A stretch of DNA of 64,000 nucleotides from UBA7803 sp040219135 (GCA_040219135.1 JAVJTA010000019.1:1-64000); one strand, 5' to 3'. Numbered from the stretch's first letter, positions 42,173 to 51,340 are shown. Notes: a model not told the origin generated them from the letters alone. Made by a program: numbers and translations.

Positions 42173-43012
42173 ATGAGCAGCGCACAACCGGTCGCCGTCG
42201 TCATCGGCGCGACGTCGAAGTGGCAGTCGGACGGGCGCAACACCCGCCTTGCCCACGGCCACGACGTCGATGACTCCGCCATTCCCGTGAGCGCGCGCTG
42301 GGGCGTTGGCGGCGCCATCGCCCAGCGCTTCGCCCGGGAAGGCTTCCACGTGGTTCTCACCACGCGCAGCGCCGGCAACGCCGCAGCATTGGAAACAGCC
42401 ATCCACGACCAGGGCGGCGCCTGCACGACCGTCGAGCTCGATCTGGTTTCCGAGGCGTCGATCAACGGAGCCTTCGCCACCGTGCGCGGATCCCTCGGCG
42501 ACCCCGAGGTGGTTGTGCTGAATGCCGGCTACCTCGAGGGGCGCGATCTTCCCCCCGGCCAGGAACTGCTCGAGCACATTCCCACCGAGATGTTCGAAAC
42601 GGCCCAGCACATCGCCAGCCGCGGGCCGTTCCTCGTGGCCAGGGCCGCGCTGCCGGCCATGCGCGAGCGCGGCAGCGGCTCGTTTCTGATCACCAACAAC
42701 GCGGCCTCGCTGCGCGGCCGCAAGCGTCAGACCGGTCAGTCGCTCTACTACCCCCGGGTGATGATGCGCACGCTGGCCCAGGTGCTTACCGAAGAGTATT
42801 CGGTTCACGGCGTGCACGTGGCCAACGTGATCGTCGACGGGCTGATCGACTCGCCTGGCACCCGCGCGCTGCCGATCGCGCAGAAGCGGCCGGACATCAT
42901 CATGAATCCGGACGCCATTGCCGATGCCTTCTACTACCTGCACCGCCAGGACAGATCCTGCTGGACCCACGAACTCCAGCTGACCCCCTACTCTACCAAC
43001 CCCAGCTTCTGA
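42173..43012 (+). CDS. SDR-family protein with inserted loop and degenerate active site
   Basis: 279 residues from ATG 42173. It starts AVVIGATSKWQSDGRN, an SDR glycine loop interrupted by about 25 inserted residues before GVGGAIAQRFAREGFHVVLTTR. VVVLNAGYLEG replaces NNAG, NNAAS gives the catalytic Ser region, and at the usual YxxxK the sequence reads YYPRVMMR, so Lys is absent. C-terminus WTHELQLTPYSTNPSF. It may be a non-catalytic or altered SDR. 44 bases after the previous SDR and 12 before the next gene. Confidence 0.8.
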   Translation: MSSAQPVAVVIGATSKWQSDGRNTRLAHGHDVDDSAIPVSARWGVGGAIAQRFAREGFHVVLTTRSAGNAAALETAIHDQGGACTTVELDLVSEASINGAFATVRGSLGDPEVVVLNAGYLEGRDLPPGQELLEHIPTEMFETAQHIASRGPFLVARAALPAMRERGSGSFLITNNAASLRGRKRQTGQSLYYPRVMMRTLAQVLTEEYSVHGVHVANVIVDGLIDSPGTRALPIAQKRPDIIMNPDAIADAFYYLHRQDRSCWTHELQLTPYSTNPSF

Positions 43013-43024
43013 CGGAGCCGCACC

Positions 43025-43594
43025 ATGACGCGACTGAAGCCTCTCACCGAAGCGGAACTGGACGACGACCAGCGGGCGTTCCTCGACCGGTTGAACCAGG
43101 GACCCCGGGGCGCCGGGAGGCGGCTCGGCCTCATCGGCCCCTACGGCGTGTGGGCGCGCGCCCCGCACATCGGCGAGCCCGCCCAGCTGCTCGGCGCCGC
43201 GCTGCGCTTCGGCACGTCGCTTCCGGAGAACATCAAGGAGGTGGCGATCTGCACGGTCGGCGCGTTTCACCGCGCGAAGTTCGAGTTCGCCGCACACCGC
43301 ACCCTGGGGATTCGCGCCGGGGTCAGCGAGGCGGCGATCGACCGGCTGCGGGCCGGCGAAGCGCCGCAGTTCGACGGCGACGAGGCGATCGCGCATGCCT
43401 TGACCGACGAGCTGCTGCGCCGCCATCGACCGACGCCGGCTACCTACGATCGCGCCATTGCCGCGTTCGACGAGCGCGGCGTGGTGGAACTGGTGACGCT
43501 GATCGGCTATTACTGCCTGATCTCCCACACCCTGAATGCGTTCGAAGTCGATCTGGTCGACGGCATGGAGGACCCGTTTCCCGACGAGAACTGA
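43025..43594 (+). CDS. Carboxymuconolactone decarboxylase (AhpD-like) family protein
   Basis: 189 residues. It shows the helical CMD pattern IKEVAICTVGAFHRAKFEF with AAHRTLGIRAGVSEAAI and VVELVTLIGYYCLISHTLNAF. No CxxC peroxidase pair is present, so a decarboxylase-like or structural role is likelier than AhpD peroxidase activity. Related small proteins sit in many aromatic and steroid catabolic operons. It precedes the acyl-CoA ligase by 13 bases. Confidence 0.85.
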   Translation: MTRLKPLTEAELDDDQRAFLDRLNQGPRGAGRRLGLIGPYGVWARAPHIGEPAQLLGAALRFGTSLPENIKEVAICTVGAFHRAKFEFAAHRTLGIRAGVSEAAIDRLRAGEAPQFDGDEAIAHALTDELLRRHRPTPATYDRAIAAFDERGVVELVTLIGYYCLISHTLNAFEVDLVDGMEDPFPDEN

Positions 43595-43607
43595 CCGAGG
43601 CGAGCAT

Positions 43608-45161
43608 ATGGTTCTGCACGACTACCTGGAGTTTCATGCACGCGACACGCCCGACAAGGTGTACGTGCAGTTCGACGGCGCCATCGTCACCTACGACGAA
43701 GCCAACCGTCGGGCCAACCGGATCGCCCATTCGCTGACCGGGGCCGGATTGAGCAAGGGCGACCGCTTCGCCTATCTGTCCAAGAACTCGATCGACTTCG
43801 CACTGATGTACTTCGGCGCATCGAAGGTGGGCGCGGTTCCGGTGCCGCTGAACTACCGCCTTGCTCCAAGAGAGTGGGAGTACATCGTCAACGACGCGCG
43901 GTGCCGCCTGCTCGTCGCCGAGCACGAGTTCGTGACCGGCATCGATCGGGTTCGAGGGGCGCTGTCGGCGGAGCAGTTCGTAGCGATCGGCGAGCAGAAC
44001 CACGACGGCTGGACGTCTCACGAAGACTGGTTGAGCGACGACGAAACCAACCCGAACGTCGCCGTCGAGGCGTCGGACCAGATCTATCAGATGTACACCA
44101 GCGGAACCACCGGCCTGCCCAAGGGGGCGATGCTCAGTCAGTACGCCATCGACAACAACATCCGGCAGATCTCGACCGCCCTGTCGGCATCGGAAGCCGA
44201 GCGCTGTCTGGTGGTCGCCCCCATGTACCACGCGGCGGCCGGCATCTGCCTGATGACAATGGGTGTGCTCGGCTGCACGATCGTCGTGCATCGTGAGTTC
44301 GATCCCGCCGCCGTCGTGCGGTCGCTGTCCGAGGATGCGATCAGCGTTGCCACGCTGGTCCCGGCGATGATCCAGGCCTGCCTGACCGGCGTGCCCGACG
44401 TCCGGGCGCGCCGGTACGACAGCCTCAACGTGCTTTTCTACGGCGCGAGCCCGATCGCCCAGGAAACCCTGCGCGAGGCCATGGACACGTTCCGCTGCGA
44501 TTTCGTCCAGGGATTCGGCATGACCGAGACCACGGCACTGGCCACCTCCCTGAGCCGTGAGGATCACCGGCGCGCCCTCGCCGGCGAACCCGGGCTGCTG
44601 CTCTCGGCCGGTCGCGCGGCCATCGGCACGCAGATCCGGATCATCGATGGCGAGGGCAACGAGGTGCCTCGCGGCACCATCGGCGAGGTCGCGGTGCGCG
44701 GTCCGCAGCTCATGACCGGCTACTGGAATCTGCCCGAGGCCTCCGCGAAGTCGCTGGTCAATGGCTGGATGCACACGGGTGATGCCGCCTACATGGACGA
44801 AGAAGGCTTCATCTACATTCAGGATCGCATCAAGGACATGGTGGTATCCGGCGGCGAGAACATCTATCCGAGCGAGATCGAAAGCGTACTGTTCGAGCAC
44901 CCGGCCGTGGCCGACGCCGCCGTCATCGGCGTGCCGAGCGAACGCTGGGGCGAGGAGGTACTCGCGTTCCTGCAGTTGAAGCCCGGCGAGTGGATCCAAC
45001 CGGAAACTGTGATCGACTTCTGCCGCGACCGGCTTGCCGGCTACAAGATCCCGCGTCGAATCGAAGTCATCGACCAGATTCCGCGCAACGCCAGCGGCAA
45101 GGTGTTGAAGAAGGATCTGCGCGAGCCCTACTGGCGGGGTATCGAACGGCGGGTGGGCTGA
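43608..45161 (+). CDS. Acyl-CoA synthetase (AMP-binding family)
   Basis: 517 residues from ATG 43608. AMP-binding motif YTSGTTGLPKG near residue 164, the region FVQGFGMTETTALATSL, the hinge HTGDAAYMDEEGFIYI followed by DRIKDMVVSGGENIYPSEIE, and the catalytic Lys region NASGKVLKKDLRE. It activates a carboxylic acid with ATP and CoA; a medium-chain fatty, aryl or steroid side-chain acid is likely. It is the last gene of the SDR operon and converges on the metallophosphatase. CGAGCAT precedes the ATG. Confidence 0.92.
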   Translation: MVLHDYLEFHARDTPDKVYVQFDGAIVTYDEANRRANRIAHSLTGAGLSKGDRFAYLSKNSIDFALMYFGASKVGAVPVPLNYRLAPREWEYIVNDARCRLLVAEHEFVTGIDRVRGALSAEQFVAIGEQNHDGWTSHEDWLSDDETNPNVAVEASDQIYQMYTSGTTGLPKGAMLSQYAIDNNIRQISTALSASEAERCLVVAPMYHAAAGICLMTMGVLGCTIVVHREFDPAAVVRSLSEDAISVATLVPAMIQACLTGVPDVRARRYDSLNVLFYGASPIAQETLREAMDTFRCDFVQGFGMTETTALATSLSREDHRRALAGEPGLLLSAGRAAIGTQIRIIDGEGNEVPRGTIGEVAVRGPQLMTGYWNLPEASAKSLVNGWMHTGDAAYMDEEGFIYIQDRIKDMVVSGGENIYPSEIESVLFEHPAVADAAVIGVPSERWGEEVLAFLQLKPGEWIQPETVIDFCRDRLAGYKIPRRIEVIDQIPRNASGKVLKKDLREPYWRGIERRVG

Positions 45162-45177
45162 ACGCGGACCGAGGGCG

Positions 45178-46923
45178 TCAGTCCAGCACCTGCCAGGTCG
45201 CCAGCAGCGCGTCACGGCGCGCCAGCAGCGCGCGAATCCGCCGCTCGTCGAGCAGATCGCCGAGTTCGGCCTGCAGCGTCTCCTCGTCCAGCTCGCGCAG
45301 GCGCCTGGCCAACCCCTGCGGAAGCCGCTGCGGGGTGCGCTCCACGTAGGCTGGAAACCGCTCGCCGCGGCCGAAGCCATCGCCGTGATCGATGCTGCCG
45401 AGGCGCCAGGTGCGGCGGTCGTAGACCATGTTCTGCGCCGAGCGCCCCTCGTTGCCGATGAGCGCGTCGAAGGCGTAGAGCAGGTCGAAGGCGTTCCCCA
45501 TCGCACAGGTGTTCGGCGGCGCCAGACCGGCCGCGGCGCGCTCGGCTTCGCTGACCGCCCCGGGCCACAGCGCCGTCACCACGCCGTCATCGCGGCCGAC
45601 CGTCAGTTCCACCACGGGCGCCACCAGGCCGAGCCCGAGCAGCCGATCGAGGCGCAGCGCAGCCAGCTCAGCGTTGCGCTGCTGACGCCCGCGTCTTTCG
45701 AACTTCACCGCCAGCGGATCGGATTCCGTCAGCGCCAGCGGGTACCACTCGGAGCGGTCAGCGTCGGCCAGCACTGTCCGCCCGGTGCTGGCCAGCTTTG
45801 CCAGGACCTCCGTTTCGGCCAGCGGAAACAGCAGCCCGCCATCATCCTCTGTAACCGTGGACGCCGGACCGTCCGCGTAGACCACGTGAATCCCGTCTGC
45901 CTCGATCACCACCGCGGACGCGCGGCCGCCGTAGTAGGAGGCGAGCATCCCGGTGTCGGCGAGCACCACGGCGCCGTCCAGGCGGCCGAGCACCCGGTGG
46001 TCGGGCGTCGGCGTGTGTCCGACCACCACGCGGGCGACACCCCAGGCGGCGAGCACGCGGCGCAGGGGCGGTTGCTCGATGAGCGCCGGACAGCTGGCGT
46101 TGCCGCGATACCAGAACGGTCCTTCGCCGCCGAACAGGGGATCCCGCGCCAGCTCGACGAAACGTCGCGCAGCCCGCTGCTGGTCGTCGGGCAGCTCGTC
46201 GTCTTCTGCGAGGCGGGCAGCGAGCTGGTCCGCGGCATCGTTGACTTCCGACCCGGGCGACAGGACCCCACCGGCTTCGAGCGCTGCGCGCAGGGCCAGC
46301 AGCTCTCTCAGCATGTCCGCTGCGTCCCGGTTCAGGCGCTCGACGCTGCGGCCTTCCAGCAGCGACGACAGGCCGCCGTGGACGAAGGCGCTGTCGTTGA
46401 CCACCACGACGGCCGGCTGCTGCAGCAGCCAGGATCCGTAGACGCCGTCGGCTGCGAACGCCGCGTTGACGCCGTCCAGACCGTCCGCGGCGAGGTCCGC
46501 CAGTGCGGCCCGCTCTTCGGCAGACACGTAGCGCAGATCGCCGGTCAGATTCATCAGCTCGTGGTTGCCCAGCACCACGTGTACCCGGCCCCCGGCCGCC
46601 GCCGCCTCGCCCTGCAGGCGGCGCAGCAGGTCCATGGCCTTGCGCGAGTCGGGTCCTCGATCGAGCAGATCGCCCAGGCTCACGAGATGCGTCTCACCCG
46701 CCTGCCAGTGGCCCTCGGCGTCGGTGATCCCGGCTTTCATCAGCAGATCGCGAAGGCGCCCGTAGGCACCGTGCACATCACCGAACACCACGACCCGTTC
46801 GGCCTGAAAACGGCTCGAATCGGTGGCGCCGCCCCACGCCTGGCAGGCCAGGCAGGCGGCCAGCACGACAACCACGTTTCGCAGGAAGCCGAGAGATCTG
46901 CTTTGCACCACCTGTCCGCCCAT
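45178..46923 (-). CDS. Exported metallophosphatase fused to a HipA/PI-kinase-like C-terminal segment
   Basis: 581 residues from ATG 46923 (GTG 46929 adds two). A signal peptide (about 1-34) is followed by a calcineurin-like phosphoesterase: VVVFGDVHGAYGRL, LVSLGDLLDRGPDS, VHVVLGNHELMN, VHGGLSSLL, VVVGHTPTPDHRVL (about 40-330). After a beta segment (340-450) it ends with FDALIGNEGRSAQNMVYD and LGSIDHGDGFG, which matches the catalytic loop of HipA/PI3K/FAM20-type kinases (D-x-L-I-x-N-x-D-R-x-x-x-N and I-D-x-G), though the Asp of N-x-D-R is Gly here. Alternatively it is an unrelated phosphatase tail. Confidence 0.78.
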   Translation of the reverse strand: MGGQVVQSRSLGFLRNVVVVLAACLACQAWGGATDSSRFQAERVVVFGDVHGAYGRLRDLLMKAGITDAEGHWQAGETHLVSLGDLLDRGPDSRKAMDLLRRLQGEAAAAGGRVHVVLGNHELMNLTGDLRYVSAEERAALADLAADGLDGVNAAFAADGVYGSWLLQQPAVVVVNDSAFVHGGLSSLLEGRSVERLNRDAADMLRELLALRAALEAGGVLSPGSEVNDAADQLAARLAEDDELPDDQQRAARRFVELARDPLFGGEGPFWYRGNASCPALIEQPPLRRVLAAWGVARVVVGHTPTPDHRVLGRLDGAVVLADTGMLASYYGGRASAVVIEADGIHVVYADGPASTVTEDDGGLLFPLAETEVLAKLASTGRTVLADADRSEWYPLALTESDPLAVKFERRGRQQRNAELAALRLDRLLGLGLVAPVVELTVGRDDGVVTALWPGAVSEAERAAAGLAPPNTCAMGNAFDLLYAFDALIGNEGRSAQNMVYDRRTWRLGSIDHGDGFGRGERFPAYVERTPQRLPQGLARRLRELDEETLQAELGDLLDERRIRALLARRDALLATWQVLD

Positions 46924-47034
46924 ATCCACGATGCGGAAAGTCTACCGCAGCGGGCCGGGCAACCGCGGCGGCGAAGGCGATCTGCCGCCACGAGACTGCC
47001 GCGCCGCTGGCCGGGAGCGGGTTCCCAGCGGCCC

Positions 47035-47063
47035 TTACCTCGTCTGCCGTTCGTCTCTAGAAT
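47035..47063 (+). promoter_or_regulatory. Possible sigma-70 promoter of the acyl-CoA dehydrogenase pair
   Basis: TTACCT (47035-47040) and TAGAAT (47058-47063) are 17 bases apart; -10 matches five of six bases of TATAAT while -35 is weak. It lies about 50 bases before the ATG at 47111, in the 180-base divergent gap. Confidence 0.4.
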
Positions 47064-47110
47064 CGGGGCGCTCCCGGGTGATGTCCGCAACCTGAAGGGT
47101 CTTCACAGAG

Positions 47111-48196
47111 ATGCAGTTCGAGTTCAGCGACGAGCAGGCGCAGTTCCGCGACGTGGTGCAGCGGTTCTGCCGCGACAAATCGCCGGCCCAGACGGTTCGC
47201 AGAATCATGGAAACCGAATCGGGCTTCGATCGGGATCTGTGGCGCGCGCTGTGCGGTCAGCTCGGTGTGGCCGGCCTGCACGTGGCGGAATCGAGCGGCG
47301 GAGCCGGTTTCGGCGCGGTGGAACTCGGCATCGTCATGGAGGAGTTCGGGCGCAGCCTGATGCCGGCCCCCTACCTGGCTTCGGTGCTCGCCACCAGCGC
47401 GCTCGCGGAGCTCGGCGAGTCGGACGCCAGGGATGCACTGATGGCCGACATCGCCGCTGCAGACACGATCGCGACCCTGGCCCTCGATCCGCAGCACGGC
47501 GATCCGATCTGCCGCAGCGTGAGCGCCGACGGCGGCAGGCTCAACGGCAGCGTGAGCGCGGTGCTCGATGCGCGCCACGCTGACGTCGTGCTGATCATCA
47601 CGGCTGACGACGCTCGCCCGACTCTGCATGCCGCAAACGCCGGCAGCGACGGCCTGACGTCGCGACCGCTGCGAACCATGGATCGCACCCGCCGGCTCGC
47701 GGAGCTGCGCTTCGATGGCGTCGTCGCCGACCGACTCGGCAGCCTGACCAACCGCCAGCTGAAGCACGTCTACGACACGGCCCTGGTGGCACTGGCCAAC
47801 GAATCGGCCGGCGCCGCTCAGGCACTGTTCGATTCCACCGTCGAATACGTGGGTATGCGCGTTCAGTTCGGACGCAAGATCGGCTCGTTCCAGGCCATCA
47901 AGCACCGACTGGCAGACCTGCTCGTCGACGTCGAGCTGGCCCGGGTCGCCGCCTATCAGGCGGCCGCGGCGCTGGCCGCAGACGAAGCGGTGTCGGCCAC
48001 GGCGAGCCTGGCCAAGTTCACCACCAGCGACGCCTGCATGAACGCCGCCCGCGAGGCCATCCAGCTGCGCGGCGGCATCGGCTTCACCTGGGAGAACGAC
48101 ACGCATCTGTGGTACCGGCGGGCCAAGTCATCGGAAGTGTTCCTCGGCACCCCGGCGTTCCACCGCGAGCGCATGATTCAGGAGATGACCGCATGA
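47111..48196 (+). CDS. Acyl-CoA dehydrogenase, subunit 1 of a pair
   Basis: 361 residues. N-terminal QFEFSDEQAQFRDVVQRFCR, a central FAD/beta region that is shorter than usual, and C-terminal QFGRKIGSFQAIKHRLADLLV with IQLRGGIGFTWENDTHLWYRRAK. The short size and divergent middle resemble the beta-type subunit of heteromeric (alpha2beta2) FadE/ChsE dehydrogenases of steroid side-chain breakdown. It is immediately followed by a second, larger dehydrogenase (ATGA overlap). Confidence 0.9.
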   Translation: MQFEFSDEQAQFRDVVQRFCRDKSPAQTVRRIMETESGFDRDLWRALCGQLGVAGLHVAESSGGAGFGAVELGIVMEEFGRSLMPAPYLASVLATSALAELGESDARDALMADIAAADTIATLALDPQHGDPICRSVSADGGRLNGSVSAVLDARHADVVLIITADDARPTLHAANAGSDGLTSRPLRTMDRTRRLAELRFDGVVADRLGSLTNRQLKHVYDTALVALANESAGAAQALFDSTVEYVGMRVQFGRKIGSFQAIKHRLADLLVDVELARVAAYQAAAALAADEAVSATASLAKFTTSDACMNAAREAIQLRGGIGFTWENDTHLWYRRAKSSEVFLGTPAFHRERMIQEMTA

Positions 48197-49461
48197 GCGA
48201 TGCGACCCGCGACAGCCTGGCCGCCAGCGCCGCCGAAGTCCGCGACTGGCTCGCCGCCAACTGGGACCCGGAGCTGAGTCTGGTGGAATGGCGCGATCGC
48301 CTCGCCGACTCCGGCTGGGGTCAGCCCACCTGGCCGGCGGCGTTCTACGGACGGGGTCTCGGCGCCCGCGAAGCCGCCGTGGTCGAGCAGGAGTTCGCCC
48401 GGATCGGGGCGGTGGGCGCAGCCACGGCCGGCCCCCGCGGACTCGCCGCCGCCACCCTGCTCGAGCATGGCAGCGACGCCCAGAAGAAGCGTTATCTGCG
48501 CGGCATCCTCACCGGCCGGGACGCCTGGTGCCAGCTGTTCAGCGAGCCGGGCAGCGGCTCGGACCTGGCCGGCGCGACCACGCGCGCCGACCGCGTACAA
48601 TCCCAGGGTGAGGGTCAGGCGGGACGTGCTGCGTCCCAGCGCTGGATCGTCAACGGTCAGAAGGTGTGGAACACCAGCGCGCACCACGCCGACTACGGCA
48701 TCCTCGTGGCCCGCACCGACTGGGAAGTGCCGAAACACCAGGGGCTCAGCTACTTCCTGATCAAGATGGACCAGCCCGGCGTCGAGGTCCGACAGCTCAA
48801 GCAGATGAACGGACACGCGTCGTTCAACGAAGTGTTCTTCACCGACGCCGTGGTCGACCACGACGATCTGGTCGGTGAGCTGGGCCAGGGCTGGCAGATT
48901 GCCCTGACGACCCTCTCCTACGAGCGCTCCGGGTTCAATCGCATTCGCGGCGGCGACCGGTTCGAAGGCCGGCACGGCCGCGTCTATCGGGAATACGAGC
49001 GCGAACTCGAGATCGCCAACGAGCCGTACACCTGGTACCCCCAGCGCGCCGGTCGCATCGATCTGCTGCTCGAGCGCGCCGCGGAGTCCGGCGCGATCCG
49101 CGACCCCGCGGTGCGCCAGGACATCGCCACGGCGATCGCCCTGCAGCGCTGCGCCAACTGGTTCAGCGCGCGCGGTCTGGCCAGGGGCCCGGCGGGCTCA
49201 ATCGGCAAACTCGCCGCCAGCCGCGTGGCCCGGGCCGGCAATCAGGCGCACACGGTGATCAGCGGCATCGAGGCCATGTTCGAGGGCGACGACAGTCCCC
49301 TCGACGGCATCGTCGGCGAGGTCCTGCTGTCGACGCCGGCGACCTCCATCGCCGGTGGCACCGACGAGATCCAGAAGAACATCATCGCCGAACGCATCCT
49401 CGAACTGCCCAAGGAACCGCGCTTCGACGGCGGTCCGTTCAAGGACGTCCCGCGCAACTGA
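48193..49461 (+). CDS. Acyl-CoA dehydrogenase, subunit 2 of a pair
   Basis: 422 residues from ATG 48193 overlapping the first dehydrogenase by 4 bases. WCQLFSEPGSGSDLAGATTRA, WIVNGQKVWNTSAHHADYGIL, NEVFFTDAVV and SIAGGTDEIQKNIIAERILELP are classical ACAD blocks. With the partner it may form an alpha2beta2 enzyme, as in mycobacterial FadE pairs and steroid/cholesterol degradation. The substrate acyl-CoA is not deducible. The MarR gene follows after about 100 bases with a palindromic operator. Confidence 0.91.
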   Translation: MSDATRDSLAASAAEVRDWLAANWDPELSLVEWRDRLADSGWGQPTWPAAFYGRGLGAREAAVVEQEFARIGAVGAATAGPRGLAAATLLEHGSDAQKKRYLRGILTGRDAWCQLFSEPGSGSDLAGATTRADRVQSQGEGQAGRAASQRWIVNGQKVWNTSAHHADYGILVARTDWEVPKHQGLSYFLIKMDQPGVEVRQLKQMNGHASFNEVFFTDAVVDHDDLVGELGQGWQIALTTLSYERSGFNRIRGGDRFEGRHGRVYREYERELEIANEPYTWYPQRAGRIDLLLERAAESGAIRDPAVRQDIATAIALQRCANWFSARGLARGPAGSIGKLAASRVARAGNQAHTVISGIEAMFEGDDSPLDGIVGEVLLSTPATSIAGGTDEIQKNIIAERILELPKEPRFDGGPFKDVPRN

Positions 49462-49529
49462 TCCCGACGGTTGCCACTCCAGCGAGATGCATGGCTCCGA
49501 GATGGCCGGTTTCGAAATAAACCGTTGTA

Positions 49530-49549
49530 ATACGTGATAACTCACGTAT
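49530..49549. promoter_or_regulatory. Perfect palindrome, probable MarR operator
   Basis: Half-sites ATACGTGA (49530-49537) and TCACGTAT (49542-49549) are exact inverted repeats around TAAC. The palindrome ends 1 base before the first ATG (49551) and 10 before 49560. A MarR dimer binds sites of this size; autoregulation of the next gene is likely, and the -10 region would be covered. Confidence 0.75.
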
Positions 49550-49559
49550 CATGCAGGCG

Positions 49560-49988
49560 ATGAACACTCAGCAACACTCGGATCACGCGCTCGTATTCGG
49601 TCTGCTCGATGCAGCCAACCGGATCGAGCTGCTGCTCAACCGGACGCTCTCGAACACCCGCGGAATCAGTTTCCGCGAGTACCACCTGCTGCGCGAGCTA
49701 TCCGGTTTCCACCGCGCGGCGGCGACCCGGGTCGATCTCGCCGCGGCGGTGGGACTCACGCCGTCGGCGGTGACGCGGGCACTCAAACCGCTGGAGAAAC
49801 TCGGCTACGTCACCACCCAGAAGAGCGATCGCGATGCCCGCCGCAGCCTGGCCGAGCTGACCGCCGGTGGCCGCGAGCTGCTGGCCGACGCCCAGCTTGC
49901 CGTGGACGACGTGATCGCCGGCCTCGATCTCGAGCGCGTCGATCGACCCGCCGTCATCGCCAGCCTCGAACAGCTCGCGCGCAAGTAA
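49560..49988 (+). CDS. MarR-family transcriptional regulator
   Basis: 142 residues from ATG 49560 (145 from 49551). Winged-helix core: ISFREYHLLRELSG, DLAAAVGLTPSAVTRALKPLEKLGYVTTQKSDRD with the wing and RRSLAELTAGGRELL. It would repress its own gene and flanking catabolic genes and release on binding an aromatic or acyl ligand. The operator lies directly upstream. Coordinates use the second ATG; both are possible. Confidence 0.92.
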   Translation: MNTQQHSDHALVFGLLDAANRIELLLNRTLSNTRGISFREYHLLRELSGFHRAAATRVDLAAAVGLTPSAVTRALKPLEKLGYVTTQKSDRDARRSLAELTAGGRELLADAQLAVDDVIAGLDLERVDRPAVIASLEQLARK

Positions 49989-50008
49989 CGTCACCAGGGA
50001 GTGGACCG

Positions 50009-51340
50009 ATGAGCCTGATCGATCTCAATCAGGGCGCGCTCGCGCCCGTCGCCGACGAAGTCCTGCTCGAGGCACCGGCCGTGACCGGCGAGCTGCCCCG
50101 CGACCTCAACGGTGTGCTGATTCGCAATGGGCCGAATCCGGTCGGCGGGCGTTTCCTCGGCAGCGGCGTGCTGTCCTGGTGGCCGGAGGCGGCCATGCTC
50201 CACGGCATCGCCTTCGCCGATGGCCGCGCGCTCGAGTACCGCAATCGCTGGGTGCGCACGCGGCGCTGGGCCGAAGCCAACGACCCGCAAGCCGTCGCCA
50301 GCTATCCGGAGACCAATCCCAACGTCAACGTCATCAGCCATGCCGGTGAGATCCTGGCGCTGGCGGAAGGATCGCCGCCCCTCGCCATCTCCCGTGCGCT
50401 CGACACCTGCGGGGCGCCGCGTCGGCACCCCGGGCTCGTCGGCGGAACCAACGCCCATCCCAAGGTCGATCCGGTCACCGGCGAGATGATGACGTTCCGC
50501 TCGGGGTGGCAGGCGCCGTACCTGCAGTACGGGGTGGTCGGCGCGGGCGGCTCGCCGATCTGCGACCAGACCGTGGAGATCCCGGCGCCGTCGATGATGC
50601 ACGATCTGGCCATCACCCGAACGCACAGCATTCTGCTGGACCTCAACGTCGGCTACGACCTGTCGATGCTGTCACGCGGCTACACCCTGCCGCTGCGCTG
50701 GCACGACGAGCGGCCCGCACGCCTTGGCGTGGTGCCGCGGCACGGCGGCAGCGTGCGCTGGTTCGAAATCGAGCCGTGCTTCATCCAGCACGTGGTCAAC
50801 GCCTACGATGCCGACGAGTCGACCATCGTCCTCGAAGCGCTGCGCTATCCCTGGTACCTGCGCGCGGCAGCCGACGGCGCGGGATTCGTGCCCGACCCCC
50901 TGGCGCTGCTGTGGCGTTACGACCTGAACCTGGCGACCGGCACGGCGACCGAGCAGCAGCTCGACGACGCCCAGGTCGAGCTGCCGCGCATCAACGAGAC
51001 CCGAACCGGATCGCCGTACCGCTACCTCTACGCCGTGGAGCAGCCCTCGAACGCCGAGATGCGCGGCGTGATCCGCTACGACCGCACACGCACAACCCTG
51101 CAGAGATTCGCGCTTCCCCCGGGCGACCAGAACAGCGAGCCGGTGTTCGTGCCGCGGCCCGGGGCCCGGTCCGAGGACGACGGCTATCTGATCGTCTGCG
51201 TGTACCGGGCGGCGACGGACAGCAGCGACGTCGTAGTCCTGAACGGCAGCGACATCGGCCAGGTACTGGCGACCGTGCACCTGCCGCGACGCATCCCGGC
51301 GGGATTCCACGGAGCCTGGGTGAACGCCGACGGCCGATAG
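50009..51340 (+). CDS. Carotenoid cleavage oxygenase family protein
   Basis: 443 residues. The four iron-binding His of the family are visible: NAHPKVD, MMHDLAIT, FIQHVVNAY and GFHGAWV at the C-terminus, with the early RNGPNPVGGRFLGSG motif. Members cleave double bonds of carotenoids, apocarotenoids or stilbenes (lignostilbene dioxygenase). With a neighbouring glutathionyl-hydroquinone reductase, an aromatic (stilbene-type) substrate is a fair inference. It follows the MarR gene by 20 bases, in the same direction, and probably is under its control. Confidence 0.9.
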   Translation: MSLIDLNQGALAPVADEVLLEAPAVTGELPRDLNGVLIRNGPNPVGGRFLGSGVLSWWPEAAMLHGIAFADGRALEYRNRWVRTRRWAEANDPQAVASYPETNPNVNVISHAGEILALAEGSPPLAISRALDTCGAPRRHPGLVGGTNAHPKVDPVTGEMMTFRSGWQAPYLQYGVVGAGGSPICDQTVEIPAPSMMHDLAITRTHSILLDLNVGYDLSMLSRGYTLPLRWHDERPARLGVVPRHGGSVRWFEIEPCFIQHVVNAYDADESTIVLEALRYPWYLRAAADGAGFVPDPLALLWRYDLNLATGTATEQQLDDAQVELPRINETRTGSPYRYLYAVEQPSNAEMRGVIRYDRTRTTLQRFALPPGDQNSEPVFVPRPGARSEDDGYLIVCVYRAATDSSDVVVLNGSDIGQVLATVHLPRRIPAGFHGAWVNADGR

